Below, piece by piece: positions 10,224 through 22,078 of a DNA stretch of 64,000 bases; within the stretch, counting starts at the first letter, position 1, and each line of letters begins with the position of its first letter. The translations under genes and the position numbers were made by a program. The notes beneath the pieces are model-generated. The model was given only the letters and a program-made list of their open reading frames with translations. It was not told the DNA's origin and ran no database searches. Source of the stretch: Posidonia oceanica (lineage: Eukaryota; Streptophyta; Magnoliopsida; Alismatales; Posidoniaceae); NCBI GenBank assembly GCA_037176725.1, contig JAZBRS010000026.1, positions 151,539,501 to 151,603,500 on the forward strand. Reading direction: 5' to 3'.

Positions 10224-11481
10224 TGTTGAAAATATTTGATTGCATATTTTATTGTGATGATAACAAAGTTTTTTGTCTTGGATATGTTAATGTTTTTATT
10301 TGAGAATTGTACAGTCAGAATATGGAGAAGATTCACAAGGAGAAATAAAGAGAAGGGCAATCATCTTGGAAGATGACACATGGAGACAAACTTGAAGAAT
10401 CAAGAGCCAATGACATCAAGATGAGTTTATTAGAATTTTTGTAATTATTGATGTAATTTCTACTTTCTTGTTGTACTCCTAGGATGCATGTAATGATCTC
10501 CAAATACTCTAAAATACCCTAGGAAAATAGGTTACCTTGAACCCAAGTAGACAAACTCAGAAAAATCACAAAATTAGGTTCAGGGTCAGATTCGGCATAT
10601 CGAACTTCTTCGGTATACTGAATTTGGATTTCATGGGTATGCTTTGAACCTAAGTAAAAACTTTAGAGAAATTATTTTTGGTTCAAGGCTGATTTCAGCA
10701 TACCGAACTGGTTCGGTATACCAAAATCTAGAGCTAACGGAGTTTGCAACTGTAACCCAGTTCGGCACACCGAATTATTTCAGAATGCCAAAATGTGTCG
10801 ACCGTTGCTGGCTACTGAAGCGTTTTCGGTCGACCGGTGATTTTCGGTGTGCCGAATCAGTAGTGGTTTGTATCCGTTAGAGAGAAAATTAAAGGTGTTT
10901 AATACAGGATTAATGACACTTTTCCTTATAAATTGAGCACCCCTAACCCATGATTAGTACCCACGAGATACCTGAGATTATTGCAAACCATTTCAAGTGT
11001 TAACCAAGCTAGATTGTGAGCTTTCAAGCAAAAGTGTTGAGTGTCTTCCATTGAGAGCCTTGTTCCTTACTCAAAATCGATTTGGCCTTAGTGTTTGGGA
11101 GATCAGTAGCTTGGAGTGTAAAAGTTCTTCTTTGTAAAAGCTTCAAAGGTTGCTTGTCTTCTCCGGTTGGGAGAAGCACCACGGATTGAGCGGAGGATCG
11201 ACGAGGGGATCGTTGATCAAGTAAGTTATACTAGATTAGTGGAATTCTCAAGGATTTTCAAGGAGTGGATTAAGCCTGGGAGGCTGAACCACTATAAAAT
11301 TTCTTTGTGCAAATTCATTGTCTCTTTTCTCCTTCTGTGCATGATTTAATTTGATACTCAAACCTCATTTTAGCTCAATTATTTATACATTGCTTGTGTT
11401 ATGTAAAAAAGTGATTAAAACTTTGTAATTTACCTATTATTCTCTATTCACTCTCCTCTAGAGAAGCCTCTTGATCCTACA
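10224..11481 (+). mobile_element. Ty1/copia solo LTR, 1,258 bp, with target duplication ACCTG
   Basis: It starts TGTTGAAAATATTTG and ends TTGATCCTACA. ACCTG lies directly before it (10,219-10,223) and directly after it (11,482-11,486): a perfect 5-bp duplication, so it is a solo LTR made by LTR-LTR recombination. It is related to the LTR at 8,986 but clearly diverged. It carries a dense cluster of palindromic words between 10,591 and 10,856, including TTCGGCATATCGAA, TTCGGCACACCGAA and TTCGGTGTGCCGAA. Confidence 0.92.
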
Positions 11482-11486
11482 ACCTG

Positions 11487-11815
11487 GACTACTCCATCAC
11501 TGCAACCGTAATAGGAGTTCTCTTTAATCCTTTTGCTACTGCCACAAATGCTGCTTTTGCTATGGTGCTCTAGGCCACGTTATACATTTTTGTACTTTCA
11601 ATGGACATTGCTTTAGATGCCGTAAGAAAGGTCATACCATCCCCATTTGCTCCTTCATCCCCTAATCCACCCTTAGATGGCTCCATTAGGTCCTCAGTCC
11701 CTACCACTCGACCTATGATGGCAACTTTGATGGCCATCAAACCTTCCTTCTCGGTCGAGCTTGTAGATATCCCGTTTTGGGTACTCCATGATCTTTTTTT
11801 AGGTTGAGGACCTCC
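11487..11815 (+). pseudogene. L1 LINE ORF1 fragment with CCHC zinc knuckles
   Basis: In one frame at about 11,530-11,665 the translation contains CHKCCFCYGALGHVIHFC followed by a perfect CX2CX4HX4C knuckle, CFRCRKKGHTIPIC. The spacing and the phrase CTFNGHCFRC match the LINE ORF1 knuckles at 59,580-59,700 (CTFKGFCFRC). Both ends are truncated and no other LINE domain follows. Confidence 0.75.
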
Positions 11816-13637
11816 TACCATCTTTTATACAATCATAGAGGCCTTTCTCACTTCCTTAAAGCTCTCCTAAGGTACATTTGCTTCTTTTGGCCATAAAACA
11901 CATAGTTCATAGCGTTCTACATAAAACGTAGTATATCTTACGTTCTACATTGAACGTATATTTCCCTATGTTTTACAATGCCAAATTGTTCCCCAACCAA
12001 ACTTTCTTGTTTTGGACTCGAATTGACTTTTTATTTTCTTCGACGAGTCCACCTTCCTTATTTTGAGGATGTCTTGACTAATTTAAATGATCCAATTGAA
12101 CATTTTCGATCTAGCATCAAGTTTGGCAAGTTTTGAAATAGATAGTGTAAAACACTATCTTCTTTGTGTTTTATATAAAACGCATAGGTGATAGCATTTT
12201 ACACCTGACAATTGTGTCCTTTGTGCCTCTCATTTTCCTTTTCTGGAATAATTTTGAATTCGAATTATTTCCTTTTAAAGGTGTACTCCATGGATGTTAA
12301 AGTCAATGTGATCGCCACTCTCGGTTTGCTTTCGCTGGCCCTTGAGATGCCTAGGGAAATGTGTTGTTGATGTGGGTTTAGCTACCGGCACGGGCACCCT
12401 TAGGCAACGCCAACGTTGCCTAAGGGTGCCCATGCCAGTTAGCTTATTCTTCCTCTTCTTTTTCTTGCAAAATAAAATTAAAATACACGGATAAATAAAG
12501 TATAGTAAATAATTCAACGAAACAAATTACAACTAACATGAAACAAAAGGGAAAATACTTACTCAAGGGGTTTTATCCCTCTGGTTGCAACTAAATGTAA
12601 ATGCCTAGCTACAACATACAAAGTATAAAAAATGCAAAATACTAAAAAGAAAATCCCCTTTTAATTTATGCGATGTATGCACGGAATGCAAGATGCCGAT
12701 GTGGTCGGAAGCAATAGAAGAATTTGGCTCTTTCCTTTCTCTCTTTTCACTCACACAATTTCTCAAAAACTCCTCCCAAACTCTCAAAAATTCCTCTAAC
12801 TGTGTGTGTGTCTGTAATTCTCGTCCCCCTGTCCCAAAGGCTAGGGTACCCATGTATTTATAAGGGCATGGGTGAGTCAAGAATTGGCAAGAAACCCAAA
12901 ATTGGCAAGGTTATCCAGCTGTTGTAAAAAATTACCATATCTAGGGTGTTAAACGCAAGAATCCTAACATTCTATGTAGAACACAGAAATCTTAGCGTTC
13001 TACACCCTCTAGACGCCCAATTGCATTAATGAAGGAATATTCCTCCAATTAATAGGCCATTAAGCACAGTCAAAGTCTGAATAAAGCCATGCACGATTAA
13101 AAGAATTTTCCTTAAATGGAAATAATTTGAATTCAAATTATTCCAAAAAAGGAAAGAAAGAATAGGCAATGATCCAACTGTCAGATGTAAGACGCAGCAG
13201 TTACTGCGCTTAATGTAAGAAGCATGAGATCTAGCGTCTTACACACCTAGACTAAAAAACTTGTCAAAATTGGATGCCAAGTCAAATGTGGTCAAACAAG
13301 TCATTTAATGAGTTAATAAAGATCTCTAATTAAGGCACGAATATTTGTTTAAAATATTGAAAATTTATTTTGAGTCAAAAAAAGGAAAGTTTGATTGATT
13401 ACGGAGGAAAATCAACTGGATGTGTAAGACGCTAGGATTGTAACGTTCAACGTAAAACGCTGAGATTCTTGCATCTAACATTGGATGCTAGTTTTCCTGC
13501 GATTTAATATCTGGATTGGCAAAAGAGCATTAATGGAATGCTTAAGCTGAGAGAAAGGCCTTTAAGGTTGAATGCAACATGATGTGGTGTGATGAGACTT
13601 AAGAAAAATAGGGGAGTACCAAAATGGGATATCTACA
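11816..13637 (-). mobile_element. R1b, second copy of the R1 LTR-like repeat
   Basis: Homologous to R1a over at least 12,310-13,637, with the landmarks in the same order. The right end on the minus strand is TGTAGATATCCC at 13,637, parallel to TGTAGATACC of R1a. It has iterated words such as GTAAGACGC, AACGTTCAACGT and AACGCTGAG. R1b abuts a truncated Athila LTR (F) at 13,638, so it probably inserted into F. The left boundary is uncertain and no duplication could be matched. Confidence 0.55.
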
Positions 13638-14405
13638 TATATAACAGAGATTCATGCAATATACATCTAGCCTAAGTAATCATGACATTAAAGTATGAGA
13701 AGACAGAGAAATTTAATCACAACATCAGAAATTTATATGAACTTCATCTAAACCCTAGATCTAGAATTTAGTTGCACATGGAGATGATAGAAAATAAAAA
13801 CTTAAATATAGAACTTAAAATAAAAGACATAATTGAAGAAAAAAATGAAGTTTTATTGATAAAACCTAAGATTACAACAAGGAGAACACTTGAAGTTCTC
13901 AAAAATAAGAAAGGAAATAAACTAAGCCTAAAGGATGGAAGATGCTCTCATAGATCTAAAACAATGGTCCTTGTATAGACTTACAAAGGCTTTCTTATGT
14001 CGGAAACAAATCTAATTACAAAATTTAAATTCTGATTTCAAATACTAGATATTTACAACTAAAGATCGCAATGACTGATGACTGAATCAAAAATATCCTC
14101 CACGGGCACCTGGGAGGCGCCATTTGTGCACTTGGGTGCCTTTAAGGTGCCCACGTCATCCAAAGTCTCATCTAGTTTATTCTGGCTATTTAGATGATAT
14201 TTTACCAAGTCTTTAAGCATATGAAAATTTGGATTTGAATGTTCGACGTGGTTCTTCATTCTTTTCTTTTCCCCTCCTTTTCCTAAATTCTTTTTAAGTC
14301 CCTAGGTTCCTCCAATATTTACACAAAACACCTTGAGTAGCATTATTTATATACAATAATCAATAAATATGAGGAATAAAATATGTATGAATTATGTATT
14401 CATCA
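13638..14405 (-). mobile_element. F: truncated Athila-type LTR
   Basis: Close match to the right half of the LTRs of element A (20,780-21,601; 39,950-40,755). It shares AGAGATTCATGCAATATACATC, the GGCGCC-type word pair near 14,100-14,160 and the end ATGTATGAATTATG...ATCA at 14,405. It is cut on its left by R1b. To its right the integrase of element D resumes mid-codon, so F inserted in that integrase. Confidence 0.8.
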
Positions 14406-14584
14406 ATGGGACTCAGACCAGTAGTAGAACTTTGATGAGATTGTAGCGGAATTATGCATTGTCGATCAACTTGAACCAATTCTGCTAGTTGTCCAACACA
14501 TAGTGTCTCAAGTACTCTTCCAACAGTGCATTTATTTGCTTTGTCTGACCATAGGTCTATGGATGATTGCTTGTTGAGAAACAT
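14406..14584 (-). pseudogene. D: integrase C-terminal part (Ty3/gypsy chromovirus)
   Basis: The minus-strand translation gives the end of the integrase core: STSNHP, stop, TYGQTKQINALLEEYLRHYV, then QNWFKLIDNA, FRYNL and TGLSP. This matches the plant chromovirus phrase HPQTDGQTE..N..LEEYLRHY. Three in-frame stops are present. The reading continues at 17,770 once solo LTR G is removed. Confidence 0.85.
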
Positions 14585-17500
14585 TGTAACATCTCGAACC
14601 TAGCTACTCTTTTTTTTTTTACTGAAACTAGATCCAAGAAGAAACAACAAGTTTAAATCTAATAAACAACTAAAATAAAACTACTCTATATGCTCACCAA
14701 GAACCTTGATGTAAGGTAGAGTGACTCCGTCCTATGTGTACTAGCAAAAGCCACTCCTATTATGCACCTGCCAAAAATAGAGAAAACAAAGCACACATGA
14801 GTGACTACTCAAAATGATCACCCAGCACACACCCCACTTAAACCACTCAACAACTATTGCTGAGGGACCGACGTAAACACGCCGCAAAACCAGCTAGCAT
14901 AGGCATCCCATCTGGACACCTCAACAGGGCAACCCACCATTGCCCAATAAACAGCAAAACCATAAAACATGCATTTGAAATCACTTTCTATTTTTCCCTT
15001 TCAAAATCATATGCATTCTCTTTCAAAATTCTTTATGCACACTTGAGATGGCCACACTAGCCAAATCAAGTTCAAAACCACACACCCAAGCTCATAGCCA
15101 AGTCCAACGCACTCACTGGGCAGACCAGACAACCAATAGTGACTGAATGCTCTTGATTGCATCTAGAACACGCAACACAGTAAGCATCAAAGTCAAACAC
15201 AGGGCCACACTAGCCAAACAACAACTCCACATAGGCGTACAGCAACCAAAATACACCAACCTCAGAAAAGCAGACATCCGACTTTTGATGCCACAAATCC
15301 ACAACCAGGCAATATACCATTGCCCCACAAGCACAAATCCTTTAAAACAGGCATTTCAAGACTTATGTCACTTTTCTTTCAAGATACATGCATCTTTTGA
15401 AATCACTTTTATGCTCACTTGGAATGGTCACTCTTTGCCAAACCAAGCTCAAGCCAACACAAAACCACTGCTCAAAGCAGCACGCTTGGAATGGCTACTT
15501 CTTTGCCAAACAAAGTCCAAAAACCACAACACACGCACCCAGTCACGAAAACCTGTCATGTCACTCTGGCCACAGCGACCGACCATCCAACAAGCAGTCG
15601 TCGAAACGCACTACACTGCCACGGATAGCCGCAGCCTGCCCGTCCTGACATCCCTCCACCTGAAGGACCCTCAAACGTGTCGTGTTGCCCGGCACCAAGC
15701 AGCCAACACTGGCCACAAGCAGTCCACCGAGGAGCCACCACGGTGTTTGCACTGCCACGGACGAGCCACCCTTTGCAGGAGCTGGTCCGCCCCGGGTTCT
15801 TACTCTAAGAACCCTCCAAAGTTCACTCTAGGACAAACATAAGGTACGTCCTTTTGACGTCCTCAGCTGAAGCCACCTGGGTCTCCTACCTGGGCCCTAC
15901 CACTCGGCAGTCACAACCACGAACCTGTACCTGACCCTCCAAGGGTGTCAACCATCCCTGGTCCACCAGTACAGTCCTACGGTCCCGTGACTCTCACCAC
16001 ACGGCAACCACAACCTCGAACTCGCACCTGGCCCTCCAGAGATATCAGTCATCCCTGGTCCATCAGTGCTATCCGACCATTGTGATTCCTACCAAAACCA
16101 CAGACCTCATCCTAGGCAACTGACTCTCGACCATCTAAGGATATCAGTCGTCTCTAGTCCGCCGGTGAGAAGCTTTTGTCTAGGTCCCTCAAACCATAGA
16201 AATCATTTTCCAAAACCATTGCAAACTGGTGCATTTTCCTTCAAAACATCTTTTCGAAAATCATTTAAATATCATCTCAAAACCTTATCCATCTTTCCTT
16301 TTTAAAACTCCTTTTAAATCATAACTCAAAGCACCACAGAAATGTCGTGCCAAACCTTGCACGGAAAACCAAGCCAAAGCCAGAACAACGGTCTCGAAGT
16401 GCCATTCGACTTACAAGACCGGACACCAACACTAAATACTGAACTACATCTATATCTTGGGTTAAATATCAAGCCTAATGCCCGTCTAATCCATTTAGGA
16501 GAGAACTTAGTATTTCTAAGTTTTATAGTATTTTATACTAACCACAACACCCAAGGAAGCTTACTAATTTACTTTAGGCATTCCCTAAATCATTCTAATG
16601 ATTATCATACTCGTTCTATGTCTTAAAATACCTACAAGGTCAACACCTAAGGTAGCAACACTAAGCTACCCAAAACCCAACCCATAACACTCAGAAAAAT
16701 GGGCACAAGAGGTCTGGTTCAGCAGACCGTTCCAAAACGGTCGACCGAATCAGCGACCAATGCTCACAATCAATACCTGATTCGACTGACCGAATGCCAT
16801 CGATCAATCGGATCAGGGCTCCGTCTTCTCTTTCTCTCAAGGACCAGATCGGCACACCGAATAGATTTGGTACATCGAATTCTGGATTTAAGGGAAACCA
16901 GAGAACAAAATTGGCATACCGAACCAGTCGAGCTTAGAAAACCCAACTTAGGGCGACCCTAAAATTGCCCAAAATGGGAATGACGACCAGTCCCTACACA
17001 ATCAACCAAACCACACAAACCACATACCCAAATGAAGATCTCGAGACGATTTACGATTTGGAACAAGAAATACAAAGATCCATTGAGCGGATCACAAGAA
17101 ATCACCAACCAAAGCTGGCTGTCACTATTCACGGGCATTGTTCACCTGTGAATGGCAACCAATGCCAACACAGCACAAATCACCAAAAATTTCAAACAAT
17201 ATACCAAAATGAAGATCTAGAGACTATCTATCATTTGGGACAAAAATTATCAAAACCCATGGTCTGTGGCCGAAGAAAACACCATTCAAAGCTTACATAT
17301 ACAAATGAGGGCCACAGTCCAACGATGCCATTAAAACCTCATTAAAAGCTCCATAAATTCTCTAAAATTAATCCAAGCATCCACACACATTATCATGCTC
17401 CTTACCAATTCAAAAGAGCAAGGACGAGAAGAATCTAATGGGGTGTGTACCTTGCATCGGTGTCGACAACGGCCATGCAACGACAGCGAGCGACGACGAG

Positions 17501-17764
17501 CCTCTCCTCAAACTTGGCCTACTCTGGGTCTCCTCCTCTCAACGGTAGTGGCAGTGGCAGCAGTGGCGGCACGGCCTCCCCTCTTCCTCCCTCACTCTCT
17601 CTATCTCCCTTCCCTCTCCCTCTCTCTCTCTCTCTCTCCCTTTATAAGGAGAGGAGAAGAAAGATGAAGAAGAAGAGTAAGAAGAAGAAGGAGAAGTGCG
17701 AAAAGGAGGGAAGAAGTAACTTCAAACCCCCACCTGCACTGTGCCCCAAGTCTGGGTCGTTACT
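14585..17764. mobile_element. G: solo LTR (chromovirus-type ends), 3,180 bp, in the integrase of D
   Basis: It starts TGTAACATCTCGAACC and ends GGGTCGTTACT (CT for CA). AACAT lies at both flanks (14,580-14,584 and 17,765-17,769). Removing the LTR and one AACAT restores a continuous integrase reading across SQLCFSTSNHP. The terminal type (TGTAAC...GGGTCGT.AC) resembles LTR E. Inside are a word cluster at 16,700-16,945 (CGGTCGACCGAAT, ATCGGCACACCGAAT) and a CT-rich tract at 17,570-17,640 followed by TTTATAAGG. Open frames inside (for example 15,147-15,842) match no family I know. Confidence 0.9.
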
Positions 17765-17871
17765 AACATAGTTGGGAGTCCAATAACTCGAACAATGCCT
17801 TCTAAAATCTGCTTGTGAATCTTGCAGCCTGATCATTGACTATGTCCTGTGGTATGCCCCAGTGCCACACT
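17765..17871 (-). pseudogene. D: integrase core fragment
   Basis: The minus-strand translation reads HWGIPQDIVNDQAARFTSRF, stop, KALFELLDSQL. This is the central integrase core (GIP..IVSDRD.RFTS.FW..LF..LG) with the Trp replaced by a stop. At about 17,872 it joins directly to the end of the RT region (LYLKPEKC), so RNase H and the N-terminal integrase are deleted. Confidence 0.85.
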
Positions 17872-18366
17872 TCTCAGGCTTAAGATAGAGCCTGTGTTCT
17901 CTCAACTTCAACTAAGCTTTCCTCAATGCTTTACATGATCCTTGAGTGTATCATTATACACTACTATATCACCAAGATACACCACCATAAATACATCGAT
18001 GTACTCAGAAAACACATTATTCATCAAATTACAGAAGGTTGCAGGAGCATTGGTTAGCCCAAATAGCATTACAAGCCATTCATAAGACCTATACCTTGTC
18101 ACATATGTTGTTTTTGGGACATCAACATTTGCAATTTGGACTTGGTAATAACTAGAATGCAAGTCCATCTTCAATAAATAACAGGTCTTCCCTAGATGAT
18201 CGAACAAGTCCGCCACATTAGACTCTAGATACCTATTCTTCACAGTGACTTTGTTCAAAGCTTGATAGTAAACACACATCCTGAGCATTCCATCTTGTTT
18301 CTTCTGGAACAATACAAGAGCGCCATATAGGGCTTTGCTTGGTCTTAGGAGTCTAGAGTCCACCAA
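17872..18366 (-). pseudogene. D: reverse transcriptase (Ty3/gypsy chromovirus)
   Basis: A 147-residue open frame (17,923-18,366) gives RT fingers and palm: LLRPSKALYGALVLFQKKQDG, RMCVYYQALNKVTVKNRY, LKMDLHSSYYQVQI, RYRSYEWLVMLFGLTNAPATFCNLMN. The catalytic box reads YLGD where the family has Y-x-DD, so one catalytic Asp is replaced by Gly. Below 17,923 frameshifts precede a recognisable HRLYLKPEKC. The enzyme is inactive. Confidence 0.92.
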
Positions 18367-18538
18367 CTTTGTCGATTGCTTCCTCTATTCTTGGAGGTGT
18401 ACAGGCGGCATCCAATATGAGGCTTGGGCAGGAGGAAACACCCCATGCACCAACTCAATCACATGGTCTACATCCCGCTTGGGTGGTAATTCATTAGGGA
18501 CTTTCGAAGGCATAACATCTGCAAAACTACACAAGATG

Positions 18539-19135
18539 TTAGAAACTTCCAACAGGGACATCCCCTTTGATTTTCAGCCCTTCCACCACGAGAGTGGTTA
18601 AGTAGGTGATTTCTCCCTTCCTTAACCCGTTCCTGATCTGCATTGCTAAAAGCAAGCCAACAAGACCCTCCTGCTCCATTGCATGAACAAAGCACGACCG
18701 ATCACCATCAACGATATGGATTCCCCCCATATAAGAAATCACAGATACTTTTGCCACCATGAGGAAGTCCATCCCAAAAATAACTATGAAATCATCCATG
18801 GTCACAACCATTAGGGACAACTTACCTTTCCAATCTCCAATTTCCACTTGAGTCTGAGCCATTCCTTCAATTTGTTTTATAGTGGAGTTCACAACCTTCA
18901 CTCAAGAGGTGTCGTTGTGCAACACCAACCCAAGGCTTCTAATCACTCTATCGCTTACAAAATTGTGCGTAGCACTACTGTCAACCATCGCTCGCACACG
19001 ATGCCCATTTAGTAGAGTGTCTACATAAATGAGGTCACCATGTGGAGTCTCCTTTGTGAGAGCGTTGAGTAGTTGGAGAGGACTCACCCAAACAAATCCC
19101 AACTCCGACTCACTCTCTGCCACCATTCCATTCAA
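18539..19135 (-). pseudogene. D: retropepsin-like protease region
   Basis: Two abutting minus-strand frames, 18,902-19,135 and 18,539-18,901, are separated by one in-frame stop. The first holds the active-site segment VRAMVDSSATHNFVSD (the family has D-S-G-A-T; here the Gly is Ser). The second has DDFIVIFGMDFL, the second conserved protease segment. The zinc knuckle lies upstream and RT downstream, the normal gag-PR-RT order. Confidence 0.9.
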
Positions 19136-19234
19136 CTTTTCCCACTTCGGACAATTCTTTGCTTTATGTGGTCCATCATAGATGAAGCAACTTGCATCAT
19201 TCTTTAATTTGCCACTATGTTTCCAATAAGTGTC
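19136..19234 (-). pseudogene. D: gag zinc knuckle remnant
   Basis: The minus-strand translation DASCFIYDGPHKAKNCPKW is a CCHC knuckle (CX2CX4HX4C) with the second Cys replaced by Tyr. It is followed by the protease region. The upstream gag reading is cut at 19,234 by element A. Confidence 0.85.
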
Positions 19235-21601
19235 TATTGTCTAAATTTTAAATAACTGCAAGTACACGGCGTACAAGGTAGCACGTCGGCAAGTACAGGT
19301 CGATCCCACAGAGAAAAGGGTTTAAAAACAAAAATTATTATCAACTATTGAAGAAATGAGAGAAGGATTTGATGTTATCAAAAGAATTGAACAAATAACT
19401 ATTGGCAAAAATGTCTCATCTCGGTTTTGATGATAACAAAAATATATTTGTGAGCTAACCTTCTTAATAGCTCAAGAAAGAAATTCTCATGAACTTTGGA
19501 AAAAGAAGAAGAGATATTGGTAAAGAAGAAATCAATAAGGAAGATCAAGGCAATTCAATTAAAGACCAAGTCAAAACAATTGAAGAATGAAGACCAAGAT
19601 TATCTGCATTTAAGAGTCATGTAAAAGAGTTTGTTGTATTCTACGAACTTGTAATTATCTCCAAAACACCTTCATAGTGTTTTAGGAAAATAGGCATAAG
19701 CCCAAAAACAATCCATGTTTAGCAAGAAGCACCCCAAGCTTATTGCACATCTAAAACACAATTAACACATGCCTATTTTAAGAAGATTTTATAAGTGTTT
19801 AACACATATCTATTTTAAGAGAAATTAGAGGTGTTTAACACATGTCTAAATTGTGAGCTCATTTTACACATGTTTATTCTAACTCATGCCTATATATAGG
19901 ACACCACTATACTCATATTTCACACTAGAGATTAGACAAGTATATTGCACATCATATACAAGTTGTTGAGCTAAATTCCCATTCTTTTGTTAAACATTCA
20001 ACTCATATCTTTGAGAGACATTTCCCAAACTAAGAGAGTATCATTTCCACCTACCAAAAGTGTTTTGGGAGATATATAAAGAGTTGAAAAAGAGTTGTAA
20101 TTTTCCTTTCTTGAGTGAGTTTATTTTCCAGGAGTGAGAAGGGTTACCACGGTTTTTGCGGGAGTTTGTCATGGTCTCGTCAAGGTATACAGCAGGATCT
20201 TAGCCCGGAATAAGATCAAGGTTAAGGTAACTCTCGAGGGATATTCTCGAGGAGTGGACTAAGCCAGGGAAACCACTATAAATCTTTTTGTGCATATTCT
20301 CATTGCCTCTCATCCCCTTCTTTGTATGTTATTAGTTTAATATCCAAAATCTAACTCTACATTTCATTTACTTAAGATTGTCAAAGTTAGTTTAAATTCA
20401 GTATTATATATCAAATTCACTATTCACCTCCCTCTAGTGAAGCCTAGAATCCCAACAATAGCTACTCAAACTTTGGAGAGAAATCAAATTAATTAAAACT
20501 AGGGTTTTCGAATCCATTTATGTAAAATACAGATGCATGATTAAATCCACTCTCTGTCTCTCCTCATGATTTAAATAGTTTAACTCAATGATTTTTATCC
20601 TAATAAATATAATCTATATGCAATGCACCATAGATTATCAAGGACTAGATACAGGCACACAAATCAAACTAAATCAAATGATATACTGTAGATCTAAGAT
20701 TATACACATGATCCCTAATTATTCTTCCCTAAGCATAGATTAAAAAGATATAATCAATATTAATCTATCAAAGTTTATCGACATAATAGAGATTCATGCA
20801 ATATACATCTAGCCTAAGTAATCATAGCATTTAAGTATGAGAAAATATAGAAGAATTTAATCACAACATCTGAAATTACATAAACTTCATCTAAACCCTA
20901 GATCTAGTGACTTAGCCAAGCATGATAATGAAAACCATTGAAATAAGAGATAAAGAAGGAGAAGTGCAAGACATAATTGAGAGGAAAAATGAACTTGTAT
21001 TAATAAAAACTAAGATTATACTAGAGGAACTTACAGATCTCTAAAATAAAAGAAGAATAGTCTAAGCCTAAAGGTGGTAGATTCTCTAGATTTACACAAA
21101 GGGTCCTTTTATAAACTTACAAGGACTTCCCTACGTCGGAGACAAATCCGAGTATAAAATTTAAAAATTAAATTTCAAATATAAGATATTTCCAACTAAG
21201 CATCTTGACAGCCAAAGACTGAGTCAGCATTATCTTTTTGGGGCACCTGGGAGGCGCCGGATGTGCATCTAAGCGTCTGGGAGGCATCTAAGTCATCCCG
21301 AATGACCTCTGACTTGGTCAATCTGTTAGCTTATCTTTCTCCTAATATTTACGCACGTGGAAAACGTGTATTTGACCTCTCGACCTATCTAGAAAATTCC
21401 TTTTTCTTCTCCTTTAAAATATCCTTGACTGAATTTGAATTTTGTTTTATCTTTTATTCTTTTCTCTTCCTTCTTTTTCTCAATTCTTTTCAGGTCCTCA
21501 GGTTCCTGCAAAATTTACACAAAACACCTTGAGTAGCATTATTTATATACATTAATCAATAAGTATGGGGAATAAAATATTTATGAATTATGAGTTAATC
21601 A
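19235..21601 (-). mobile_element. A: left (3') LTR, interrupted by solo LTR H
   Basis: Without H and one duplicated pentamer it is about 1,304 bp, against 1,303 bp for the right LTR at 39,453-40,755. The two align throughout. The left end is altered (TATTGTC for TGATGTC). Its right end TTAATCA is followed by the polypurine tract on the minus strand. It has the GGCGCC-type word pair at 21,240-21,300. Confidence 0.9.
19400..20457 (+). mobile_element. H: Ty1/copia solo LTR, 1,058 bp
   Basis: It starts TATTGGCAAAAATG (first G mutated from TG) and ends AGAATCCCAACA. Flanks are ATAAC (19,395-19,399) and ATAGC (20,458-20,462), a 5-bp duplication with one change. The sister LTR of element A shows the empty site with a single ATAGC at 39,614-39,618. 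It has TTTTGATGATAACAAA near the start and CACCTCCCTCTAGTGAAGCC near the end, like the copia LTRs at 8,986 and 10,224. ACACATG-type direct repeats occur at 19,750-19,880. Confidence 0.95.
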
Positions 21602-21618
21602 AACACCCCCATACCTAT
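21602..21618 (-). promoter_or_regulatory. A: polypurine tract
   Basis: On the minus strand ATAGGTATGGGGGTGTT ends immediately before the LTR start TGATTAACTC. The same tract lies before the B 3' LTR and before the right LTR of A. Confidence 0.85.
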
Positions 21619-22078
21619 TTAGTTGTGCTTCATTTAGTGTCTTACTTGCATAGTAAATCACATGTGGTAATTTATCAATCCTTTGACCTAGAATAGCACC
21701 AATTGCATAGTCAGATGCATCGCACATGAGTTCAAAAGGTTGGGTCCAATCTGGTGGGTAAATGATGGCAACGGAAGTCAACTCCTTCTTGAGATGTTCA
21801 AATGCCTTAAGGCATTCATGGGAGAAGTCAAAAGGGACATCCTTAGATAATAGATTAGTTAAGGGTCTAGCAACCTTGCTAAAATTCTTAATAAATCTTT
21901 TATAAAACCCTGCATGTCCTAAGAAGGCCCTAATATCCTTGACATTTGTTGGTAGAGGAAGATTTGCAATAAGGTCTACTTTTGCCTGATCCACTTCGAT
22001 GCCTCTTTTCGAGATGATATGGCCCAAAACAATGTCTTGTTGGACCATGAAGTGACATTTTTCCCAATTGAGTGTCAA
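21602..22078 (-). pseudogene. A: end of RT and RNase H fragment fused to the 3' end
   Basis: A 159-residue open frame covers the RT thumb/connection and RNase H start: LNWEKCHFMVQQDIVLGHIIS, IRAFLGHAGFYKRFI, FEHLKKELTSVAI, FELMCDASDYAIGAILGQR and YYASKTLNEAQLN. It then runs directly into RYGGV, encoded by the polypurine tract. The rest of RNase H and all of integrase are missing, so a deletion joined RNase H to the tract. Confidence 0.9.

Noticed and set aside
15147..15842. 231-codon open frame on the plus strand
   Set aside because: It lies entirely inside solo LTR G, which is bounded by a perfect duplication; no known domain, and other frames in the same place are open too.
17761..17768. 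ACTAACA as a canonical CA end of LTR G
   Set aside because: It gives no target duplication; ending at 17,764 gives a perfect AACAT duplication and restores the integrase reading.
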